From contig OZ020254.1 of assembly GCA_963971285.1 (NCBI GenBank), positions 11,966,001 through 12,030,000 of the forward strand: DNA of 64,000 bases, written 5' to 3'. This document shows positions 50,201 to 62,200 of this stretch, in pieces. The notes under the pieces were generated by a model. That model saw only the letters and a list, made by a program, of their open reading frames with translations. It was not told the DNA's origin and did not search any database. Made by a program: the position numbers and the translations under genes. The DNA is from Astropecten irregularis (lineage: Eukaryota > Echinodermata > Asteroidea > Paxillosida > Astropectinidae). Positions within the stretch are counted from its first letter, which is position 1. Each line of letters begins with the position of its first letter.

Positions 50201-53200
50201 GAGTACAATGTCATATCCTCTTTCACTTTGAAATTAGTTGCTGAATTATATGGCTATGGCTTTGACTATATGTCTGGCAAGCGGCTGTGGCTGCTCCAGT
50301 GGAGTAGAGTCCTCAGATCCGAGTACAGAGTACTCCGAGTACTTCAAGGTCTGAGTACTGGGCCGAGTCTGAGTACATTGGTGACGAGTCCAAGTCCTAA
50401 GTATTGAGTCCGAATACATTCAAGGTCGAGTACAGGGCCGAGTCCGAGTACCAAAGTCCGAGTCCACGTCCGAGTACAGTACCAATGCACAGTGCAAAAA
50501 ATTGAATTTTCTTTGTTTCTCAAAGATGCTTATAAATGGATGTTGTGCCACTCTTCTCAGAAATTAGTGTTTTTCAAACCCAGCGGCAAATGACACTGTG
50601 CTGCTTACTCCATTGGATACTAAACTCCCGATGATCTTCATACTCCCATTGTATAATTTATCAGAAATCGGCAACATTATCAATCGTGAAATTGTAATGA
50701 AAAGGAAATTTGCACTAAATGGTCGAGTACTCCCAAAATTTGAGTACATGGAATCGAGTACGGGCCAAGTACATTTATTTTCGAAAACTTTTTATTGAGT
50801 ATGGGCCAAGTACATTATATTTTTGAGTACTTTTAATCGATTATGGGCCGAGTATTTGTCTGTACTCAAGTTGTACTCCAACACTGCTCCATAGACGTCA
50901 GTGCAAAATGTCAGCCGTAACAGGTTTTTCAGCAGGGTTCTAGCCACGGTGGGCGGCACTGGGCGGGCCAGCCCGGCACTGGAAATTTGCGCACGGAACG
51001 TAGGTCTGAAATAAACTCTGCCGCCCAGCACGAATTTCCGCAGAGTGAATAAAAGTATTGCCAATATCGTGAATTTTGATCACATTCCTGAATAAAAGTT
51101 CACTCTTTTCTGTGTTTTGAAATGTGAAGCACTGATTCTCAATGTTTACAAGACGATATAATTTCCAATTTTTAGCGTAGGCCTACCGTATATCTGTACA
51201 TGTAGCGAACTAGGGCTCAACTTCATTTCTAGAGCCCACCACTAAAATTGGTCTGGCTAGAACCCTGTTTTTCAGATCTGTTTTTGTATTTTTTGTGATC
51301 CAGCACGGGGCTACCACCAAGGCATTTATCCTGTACAATGAGATGCAGGAGAAGGGGATTCAGGCTGATGTCCACACCTACAACGCCCTGATCAAGGGGG
51401 CAATCTACATCAGGGATGACTACACTGAGCGATGGAAGGTTATATACGTGAGTACACCTGCCAGTGTCTTGGTTTCATGGCTTCTGACTGCCAAACAAAC
51501 AAAGATAAATTGACTTTTTGGGACACCACCAACATAGGGCTGGATAGCTCAGTTGGTAAGAACGGCGGTACGGTATTCCAGAAGTTTTGGGTCGAATCCC
51601 GCTCGAGTCAATTTGTCTTTGTTCATTTTTCAATAACTTAAACAAATCCATTGAAAAGTGAAGAAAGAAAATTTGACTGGAGCGGGATTCAAACCGGTGA
51701 CCTCCTGAATACTGTTCCGGCGCTCTACCAACTGAGCCATCCAGCCCTACATTGGTGGTGAACCCAATAGTCAATTATCTTTGTTCGTTTGGCAGTCAGA
51801 AGCCATGAAACCACACACACACCGCCATATCCCAGGGGGGTCACCACCAATGTAGGGCTGGATGCTCAGTTGGTAGAGTGCCTGTACGGTATTCAGGAGG
51901 TCGCCGATTAAAAAAATTCAGTCAGTTTCCCCTTAATATGGTTAGGCCTATTTGATGATTTCTCTCTTTTTGTGTTTTGTTTGTTTATTTGTTTGTTTGT
52001 TTATATTTGTTTGTTTGTTTTTGCAGCAATTGATGAAGCAGATGCAACTGGAGAAGGTATCCCCGAAGCTGAGCACCTTCAACACGTTGCTGGATTCCCT
52101 GAGGATCATGGGTATCGTCGGACGCAAGAAGGCCCTGCAGACCCTCAGCGAGATGAGGGCCGTCGGGATAGGTCTGTAACCCAAGCCCCTCCTCCAGCCC
52201 CAGTCTCCCAAATTGTTCATTAGGCCATCCTAATTACCTTTACCAATCACGGAGCCCTTCCACACAACCGATCCTCTCATGCCCCAGTGAGCACCAATCA
52301 CGGAGCCCTTCCACACAACCGATCCTCTCACGTCCCAGTGAGCACCAATCACGGAGCCCTTCCACATAACCGATCCTCTCACGTCCCAGTGAGCACCAAT
52401 CACAGAGCCCTTCCACACAACCAATCCTCTCATGCCCCAGTGAGCACCAATCATGGAGCCCTTCCACACAACCGATCCTCTCACGTCCCAGTGAGCACCA
52501 ATCACGGAGCCCTTCCACATAACCGATCCTCTCACGTCCCAGTGAGCACCAATCACAGAGCCCTTCCACACAACCGATCTTCTCATGCCCCAGTGAGCAC
52601 CAATCACGGAGCCCTTCCACACAACCGATCCTCTCACGTCCCAGTGAGCACCAATCACGGAGCCCTTCCACATTACCGATCCTCTCACGTCCCAGTGAGC
52701 ACCAATCACAGAGCCCTTCCACACAACAGATCCTATCACGACCCAGTGAGCACCAATCACGGAGCCCTTCCACACAAACCTCCTCTCACGTCCCAATGAG
52801 CACCAATCACAAAGCCCTTCCACACAACCGATCCTCTCACGCCCCAGTGAGCACCGATCATGAACCCCTTCCACACAACCGATCCTCTCACGCCCCAGTG
52901 AGCACCAATCACGGACCCCTTCCACACAACCGATCCTCTCACGCCCCAATGAGCACCAATCACAAAGCTCCTCAACAGAGCAGGCTTAGAGCAGGCTAGT
53001 CGAAACGTTGAGACCTAACAACAAGTGCGACGAAATAAGAATTGCCAAACTACGAACGATTCTTACATGGTGTTTTCGCAAACTGCTCCTCATACCAATT
53101 GTCACCATGCAAAGCCTCAGCTCAAATCTTTCTCAGGTCTGAAACTGCTTATATTCTTGTGTTTATTTTCCTGCAGAGCCAAGCCTGGGTACCTACAATC

Positions 53201-56200
53201 TCTTGCTGTCGATATTCTACAAAGACTGTGAGTACCATTCCATTCTTTTTAAAAGTGAGGGACTTCTTTGCAGGTCTTGGACCTTAATCTGATTTCTTTG
53301 TTGTCTTCTTTTTCATCAGCACTGCCTCCCAGCGATGTTCTGTACGACATTCTGGACACTATTGAGGGTACCAGCTTCACTCTGAGACACGAGCATGATG
53401 GTCAGTCTTGAACAAACAAATTATTACAACCAGTTTGAATATTGGGGATCTTGGAAGATAGAATTAAAACAGTGCACAATAAAGTAATAGATTACTTTAT
53501 TTCAATACAGGTATTAAACTGCTGCAAACTGCTCTTCAGCCAAAATGACCTGAAATATATCAAATGCTTAAAGTTAGGAGGGCCTGATGTGTTTGGATCC
53601 TAACAGGATCTTTCTCAAAGGCAAAGTGATGGAAGGACAAGAACATGCAAGTGAATGGAAACACAAATATATGGATGAGGGAGTCAGGACAATGGGAGAG
53701 GGGATTGGTCACATTACTATTAAATTTCTCTATTGTGCACTGTTTTAATGTTATGCTCTATATTCTCATATGATTCCTGTGCAACGCAGCAACTTTTTCT
53801 TATTTGATTATTGAGGATCTTGGAATCACTTTCTACCATAACAAAGCCTGGAACAAACTGTTTGATGTAAGATTGCAAATGTAATGAAATACCTTTTTGA
53901 AAATGGAACAAAGGAATATTGACTGGAGTTGGATTTGAAACAACGACCTCCGTTAATAACCTTATTGGCGCTCTTACCAATTGACTCGGCTTTATGTTGG
54001 TGATGTCCCTAATCGTCATTTATCGCTTGGCAGTCAAAAACCATGAAACCACTCTCACACTGCTATATCCCAAGGATCATTATATCGATATACGCAGCAT
54101 TAGCAATGCTACAACCTGAGAAACAGTACATGGGGGAACTCTCATAGGGGATGCAGCTTTCTAATCAATATAATCATCAAATAGCCACAAAAGTAAACTG
54201 ACTAAATTTTAAAGTGACTGAAAGGTGAACAAGCTGTAAACAATTGGGGAATTTCACACACAGTCCGATCTTTCACAAGATGTCCGACCGCCATTTTCAA
54301 AGATTCGACCGTCAGGTTTGCCGGGTTTTCCCTGGTAATACCAAAGAGGTCTCTGATTCGAATCCCGCTCCAGTCAATTTTTCATTGTCCGCTTTTCAAT
54401 GACTTTAAATTCAGTCAATTTCCTTTGTTGTTATTTGATGGAAATGCATTTTTGATATTAAAATAAATTGGCTCTTTTTTTTTTCTTTTCACAGTGTTCT
54501 TCTTCAAGAATGCAATGAACATTGTAAGTATGATTTGTTACTTTATTGTTTTGTCGATTTTGTTGATAAATATTAAGTGCTTAGAGTTAGGATGGCCTGA
54601 CGTGTGACGTTTCCAACCAAGCAGGGGCCAATTCCATAGAGCTGCTTAGCGCTAAAAAATTGCTTAGCACAAAAATGACTTGTCCAATAAAACAAACCAC
54701 CATTGAAAATTCGATTTGATATTCATGGTCAGAAAACAACAGCCAAAGAACAATCACAAGTGATACACAACACATGGAAATTTGGTTGTTAATCCTGAAA
54801 TGTCATGTTTGGCGAATTTTTGTGCTAAGCAGCTCTATGAAAATGGCCCCAGGATCTTTCTCTAAGGCTATAAATATTGAATTAGTTCTTCAAAGACCAG
54901 CATTTGTTAATTTCTGATCCAAACAGATTTTACTTACAAGGAGCCTAATTTGTACTCATAAGAAATGTTAAAATTTTTCCCTTGCTTATTCTTATTAAAT
55001 TTGAACATGATGAATATTCATTATTAAGATTGATAGCATTCATGCGTATTTATATTGCATAAAATATGAATATTCATGACTTCACAGTGCCTGACATTGA
55101 AGGACTTGGAGCTAGCATACCGGCTGGATGTCTTGCTGAATACTGGAGAGAATTACAAACTGGCTGGAGATTACTTCTCACAGAACATCTACTAGTAAGT
55201 TACACTGTCTGAAACCTTGGCTCGGGCTCTGGCTCCGGCTCGGGCTTCGGCTCTTGCTCTGGCTCCGGCTCCAGCTCCAGTTCCATTCTATGAATCCATT
55301 CTAAAATAACGGGTATCAACTTTTTTTGGCTGCGGTTCAGGAGTAGATTCTCTGGTTTGAGAAAAGAAAACCAGATCTAGATTGAGAAAACAATGAAAAA
55401 TACCCATGGATTTGAAAAATCTCTTCATCGTTATTTTTTATCTTTCAAAGATCAAAATTGTTTTGGTAATTTGGTTTTACACTTTTTCTTGATAAATACA
55501 CCATTTTAGGTAGACAAATGTTAACGGTATTTTTTAACCATCACTATCTTTATATCCTGTAAGTTATAGGTAAATCTGTGAAGATTTCTGTTTTGGTATG
55601 CAATGGAGGTATGATAGTACTTTTAATCTAAACATGCACCTCTTTATTTGTGTCTTGTTTTTCAGTGGCAAGTTTTTCCATCTGATTTGCCTGATGGACA
55701 GTGTGGACGCTATGTGGGAATATTATGAGAAGCTGGTACCTGCAGTAAGTCTCCTCTTACTATCCAGTTCCTAGGCAGTAGAGTCTGGGTACTAGGCTTA
55801 AAGCTATAGTACATGATTAGAGTAAAGATAATATAGAACAGCTGTGGTCTGTTCATTTTTTGAAATTTTTTTTTTTTGACATGGAATATAAACAAACCTG
55901 TGAAATTTTCAGCTCAATTGACCAATGGAAACAGTAGAAAACAGCGAAAAACCGTTGCAATTGTTACGCCAAATTGTGAGGTTTTGATCAATGAGATCAA
56001 GACTGTATTTTTTTTACTCATTCCTGGATAAATACGGCATTTCAGGCAGAACATTTTTAACGGCATGTTTGTATCCGGTCTATGCCTTGTAAGTTATGCG
56101 TAAATCTGTGACTAACATTTCTGTTTTGGTTTGTTACCAATCCTGTACTGTGGGATCGGTTTGCAGTAACACCATGTAAAACTATTATTCATTGGTACAT

Positions 56201-59200
56201 TAGCACTTCTTATTTCGTTGCACTTCTTGTTAGGTCTCAACGTTGTGATCAGCCTGCTCTAGTCATCATCAAGAGACCATCATCTCCTGATGATGAATAG
56301 AGCAGGCTGATGATGAAGGAGAAGTGCGACGAAATATGAAGTGCGGAGGTACAAATGAATATTAGATGGTGTTACCGCAAAACAAACCCACATAGCATTT
56401 GTCACCATGCAAAGCCTCAAATCTGTCTTCATTAATTTGGTGGATGTCTTTTAATGCAGTACTCAAAGTTCCTTTGACAATCATAGCTGATGGCTAAAGT
56501 GAAGGACAGATTGATGAGATACATGTAGTTCCTATTCAGGGTGTCCCCCCAAAAACGCAACACTTTGTGTCGAGAGCTATCATATGAAAATTAAACTGCT
56601 TACCACTTCAAGATTCAGCTATGTGATACAACCATGTCTTGGATATCACCATGTAGAAGTAAAACGTTTGAGTAAAATTGGACTGAAATTTAGGGGAAAA
56701 ACTTAGACTGAATTACCCAACCTCAAAACCCGATTTTCATCTTTCTTTCAATACACATTATGTGTGCATTGACCACTTATTCTGGAATACTGCAAATTTG
56801 TTTTTAAAGGGTACTCTTTCAATTGGTCATATTTTTGCCAATTTCAGTCTGATTGTGCTTAAATTCTACATGGTGATAGCCAAGATATGGCTGTATCATT
56901 TAGAATCTTGAAGTGATAAACAGTTTAATTTTAACATAATGGTTCCTGACACAGTGTTGCGTTTTTTTTGGGACACCCTGTAAAGAGAAGTGTTTTTGTT
57001 TAATTGCTTGTTTGTGTTTCTTGTTGCTTTGAACTTTCAGGCATTGATTCCTAGTGGTCAAGTGTATATTGAGATGCTACGGTCCATGCAGACTGCAGGA
57101 GCTTACGACAAGATTGCCTTCATCTGGAGAGGTAAGATTTACCTCTTGACGTCTGGTGACATCTTTGTTTGAAAGAAAACAAATTGCAGTTCTAAAGGCA
57201 TATCGCCAAGTACAAGCCGTTTTTTTTCTATGAAGTGTTTGGACTTTGACTGGGGGCCTTGGGAGGCGACTCCTTGCCTTCGGTACTGGGTCTCTGAGGA
57301 GGATTCTTGGGTACCGCTGGTCGGACCATGTGTCGAGATCAGATTACTTGAGGAGAGTCGGATAAGACTTAATACCTACATGATACCTGAGCGTCAAATG
57401 CGACTGTACGTTCATGTGGCTAGATTCCCTGCGAGTGATCCTGCCCGACAGATTCTCTCTTTGAGAGAACCTACTGGTAGGACTAGCCTGGTGGGTGGGG
57501 CGTCCACATGACACTTGGCTGCGTCAGGTAGATCATTAATTTGCGGAGATGGGGATGCGTAGCGTGGCTGCCTGGGGATGACCATCAGAAGTCCGAAGGA
57601 GTACCGCTCAAATGTAGATATGGCAAACGCGCTGCCCAGCGCATACTCCCACTGATTGATTGATTGATTGTTTGTTCCTGTCATTACAATACTTGAGTCA
57701 ATGGATACATACTCTGTGTTTTCCCTGAGTTGTAAACCTGTTCTTATCCTCTTGAGGTTCTGGTGTCTTTTTATTACAGACATTTGTCACTTTGGTCTGA
57801 AGTACGTACAGCCTCTGCTTGAAACTCTCCTGTCTGTCATGGCTCAAGCTCCCAACATTGATGAGAAGGTAAAGTTTGAAGAAGAAGATAGAGATAATAA
57901 ACATTCTAAGTACAGTACTTACGATCATGAAATAACTCTTACCTCCAGAAGCACTTGATAGACCATCTTGGCTCCCTGGGCCTCTGTTGAATCAGTACTG
58001 TTATACGGGTCGGAAACATGCACCATGACAAAGCAGCTGGAACAATCTGTCGATGGGTGTTACACTTGAATATTACGGATGGTTCTGGGCAAAAAACAAT
58101 ATCAGATGAGAATTACAAACACCAAATTAACCGTAGTTGAACTTGAAATTCCAACCTGTATGAATACTTTTTTTCTTCTTCAAAGATCTCGTCTGAGTTT
58201 TTGGATATTGCCATGGAAATCAAAGCTACTACAAAGAGATCCGAGTCAAGGAGGGATCCTGTTGTGTAAGTTGCCTCTTTCCTGACTTTTCTTGACCTCT
58301 TTCTTAACCCTTTCCTAACCCTTCTCTGACCCTTCCCTGACCCTGCAGAAGACCTTCCCTGACCATTCAGTAGACTTTCCCTGACCCTTCCCTGACCATT
58401 CAGTAGACATTACCTGACCCTTCCCTGACCCTGCAGAAGACCTTCCCTGACCCTTCCCTGACCCTTCCCTGACCCTGCAGAAGACCTTCCCTGACCATTC
58501 AGTAGACTTTCCCTGACCCTTCCCTGACCATTCAGTAGACATTACCTGACCCTTCCCTGACCCTGCAGAAGACCTTCCCTGACCATTCAGTAGACTTTCC
58601 CTGACCCTTCCCTGACCATTCAGTAGACATTACCTGACCCTTCCCTGACCCTGCAAAAGACCTTCCCTGACCCTTCCCTGACCCTTCCCTGACCCTGCAG
58701 AAGACCTTCCCTGACCCTTTCCTTACCCTTCAGTAGACCTTCCATGACCCTTCCCTGATCATTTCCTTGACCTTCAGTAGACCTTCCATGACCCTTCCCT
58801 GACCCTTTCCTTAACCTTCAGTAGACCTTCCATGACCCTTCCCTGACCCTTTCCTTACCCTTCAGTAGACCTTCCATGACCCTTCCCTGATAATTTCCTA
58901 ACCCTCCTAACCCTCCCCTAACCCTTCCCTGACCCTTTCCTTAACCCTTTCCTTAACCCTCTCTGACCCTTTCCTGACCCTTCCCTTACCCTGACCCTTC
59001 CCTGACCCTTCTTGGCCCTTTCCTAACCATTTCCTTACCCTCCCCTGACCCTTCCCTGATTCCCTACCCTGACTCATTTTGATAATCTTCCAGCATTTAC
59101 TGTGATGTTTGAAATCTGTTTGTATTGCAGGTGGAAGTCTAGCAGTCTGACGCATCTTGCAATGATTTGCCTGAAGGCAGGGAGTCTTGGCCAAGCATCG

Positions 59201-62200
59201 TAAGGATTGATCATTTTTCTTTTCTTTACTTAACGGGATCAATACATGTGGGACTCCTGGAGTTTATTGCCAGCCTCAGTGACAGTCTGAGGCCATATTC
59301 CAAATGTCAGCTCAGGGTCTGGCTCAAGCTTCCATCTCCATCATCCAAAAGCTGACAATGAGCTTTGCAGTTTTTTCACATTTAAGCCAAAGAATAGATT
59401 TCCTGTTCAAAACACGGTATTTACTTAAAAACTACAGCCAAATACCTCCATTCCAATACCTGTTACTTAGAAAAAGGATTAAAGGTACTATCATACTATG
59501 GTAGCATACCAAAACAGAAATCTCCACATATTTACCTAAACGTACATGTACAGAGTATAAAGATGGTGATGGTAGAAACATACGGTTAAACTAATGGCCC
59601 AAAACAATTTTGATCTTTCAAAGATCAAAAATAGTGGTGAAAATATTTTTTTTTAAATACGGTGAGCGTTTTTCACCTTTTTCTAAAACATTGGGCACCG
59701 TATGGGACTGGGATTTTTAAAGATGACTGTTACTGCATCTTCCTTAATATGTTTGCCCACGAATCTGCATTTCTTTGACCAAAGCCAAAGTATGATATTG
59801 CCTTTAAAACAAATTTGTGCCGATGCAGGACACTAAATTGTGGTTTGGAAACTGAGATCGTTATGTTCTTATACCATGTATACCACCCAGAATGTTACTC
59901 AGTGTCTTGTATCATTTTTCTTTCCTCTAGGAATGTTTTGGATCTCTTCAAACAAGAAAAGAAAGCACCAAGGTATGTGAACAAGAATTATGGGTTTGAT
60001 ACTCTCGTAACAAAACCATTTTATCCACTTTTTGATGTGGTAAAGCATCTTGCTTAAGGACACAGGACAAATGCAGCATTTTGTTGTTCAACAGATCATT
60101 CTCGGTGCTTTCACAAGTGTGTATTAAAGGTACAGTACATGATTGGTAATAAACATACCCAAACAAAAATGTTCACAGATTTACATATACATGTAGTTTG
60201 TAGGGTACAGTGTATGAAGATAGAAATGCTGGTAGAAACATTTCGTTAAAATATTTCCGTGTGAAATGGTGTATTTATCCAGAAATTAGTCAAACAAAGA
60301 CCAAAAACAGTTTTGATCTATGGGTAAGATCAAACCATTCTTTATGTTTTATAAGGATAGTTGAGTCTGTTTTATGCTTTTTTCTCGTAACTCAGACGTA
60401 CGATTCAGCTCAAATTCTCAGACAAAGTATGAGTGCTGTTCTGTGACCTTTACCAATCATGTATTATACCTTTAACCTAGGTGCTCCCTGGCCACTTTCA
60501 GCAAAATCCCAATAGAAATTTAATTTTCCATCACATTAAATTATTGAAAAGTTAAACAAAAAAAATTTGACTGGAGCGGGATTCGAACCGGCAACCTCCT
60601 GAATACTGTACCGGCGCTCTATCATTATTGAGCCATCCAGTCCTATGGTGGTGGTGTCCCCAATAGTCAATTATTTTTGTTCGTTTGGCAGTCAGAAGCC
60701 ATGAAACCACACACACACCCCCATATCCCAAGGATCATTTCATCAATACTCGCAGCAATGCTGCAACCTAAGAACATTGTTAGACTATGCAGGGCCTAGG
60801 AAGTGTTAACTTCACCACGGATCTCATTGGACCAACTTGGCGCAAAGCCCAGAGATTATGCCATGAGGACACCGATACCACTATTGTGAACTTTGGCCGA
60901 TGTACATGTAGAGACACTTGAAGGCCACGCTAGTTGTGGCCACCGTATTAACGCACAAAGTTCATATTTTCTGTGTACTGTTCAGCCATGGTACCCGAGC
61001 ATTGATAATAGTTTAGTTTTACCTTATTTTGATAAGTTCTTGTGTTTGTTTTTTCTGTTCGGCAGCAATATACTTCTTGAGGACTATCTGGAGACATGCA
61101 TCGCACATAAGGACAACGAGAAAGCAATCGTAAGTACCCATGCAGTGAGCCCCGTTATATCTTGAGATATACCTATCGTCCCCTCTAAAACTGCACGTAG
61201 GTCACTAATGTGGCTAACTTGACCTGCTTTCTTCCTTTCCAGAAGATTATGTAGTCGAAAATGGCGTTTACGATACCGAGGCTCCAGCTCAGGCTCCTGC
61301 TCCATTTCGTGAATCTACTCTAAAAATTATGGGTATTAAAATAGAGGCTTTTGGCTGCGGCTCGGAAGTAGATTCTCTGGTTTGAAAAAGGAAACAGAGC
61401 TTCAGCTTCAATGGAAAAACACAACCTGTATTTTTCAGCATATGGGTGACAGAGCCGGAGCCAGAGCCTTAGCAAGAGCCTGAGTTGGAGCCTGAGCTCA
61501 GTGGAGATTGAACCAGAGCCTGAGCCTCCGTTTTGTAATCCTCCTAAGTCAGTAATGCTTGTATGAGACTGGAATAGTCCAGAAATCGCTCCAAACAATC
61601 CGCAGCTTTAGATTGGCAGGCTCACCAAAATTTATTTCTAAATGGATCAATATAAACAATCATCACGCACTACATATGAATTAATCTGCGAAAGAGTTTG
61701 CTCACCATCTACATGTGTGGAATCCGTAATGGCATAAGCACCAACCAATATTGAACGTGTAGATCATGACAGCCTGTCAGTTCACGTAGGCGTACCTTGA
61801 CCAAAGGGGTACTAGAAGGTCTTCCGTGGAGTCATTGGTCTGATAGAATGTTTGCTTTGGCTGTGCCCCAAAGATGTTAACCTTGAAATCGGGATCAGTG
61901 TAAACAATCCCTCTGTGTTGATGAGGTGAGCCGTCTATCGACTCATTTCATTTTGTTCGGTGTTACCGCAACTTTATTATCTTATGCACTTCAGCCATGT
62001 ACAGCCTGAAATTAAATTGGGTCGTGTTCTGCGGGGAATTCACCATAGTCATTTTAACAAATTCAAAGAATCCTCTTTATGTAGTTCCATGCATGCTTGA
62101 AGGTAGTATCATACTTTGGTTTTTATCAAAGAAATACAGATTTTTGGGCAAAAATATCAAGACATACATACCATACGGTGCCCACTTTTTGAGAAAACAG

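Noticed and set aside
51538-51610. tRNA gene
   Set aside because: The head resembles a tRNA, but it is followed by a SINE body, repeated in both orientations nearby, and has no sound anticodon arm.
52232-52975. CRISPR array
   Set aside because: Units are contiguous with no unique spacers, and the sequence is clearly an animal genome.
52230-52999. Repeat proteins on both strands (NHGALPHNRSSH, WKGSVIGAHW)
   Set aside because: 51-bp minisatellite in PTCD3 intron 11. Both strands are open because the unit is a multiple of 3.
58315-59242. Minus-strand frames with SGKGQG repeats
   Set aside because: Translation of the 11-bp minisatellite; not a protein.
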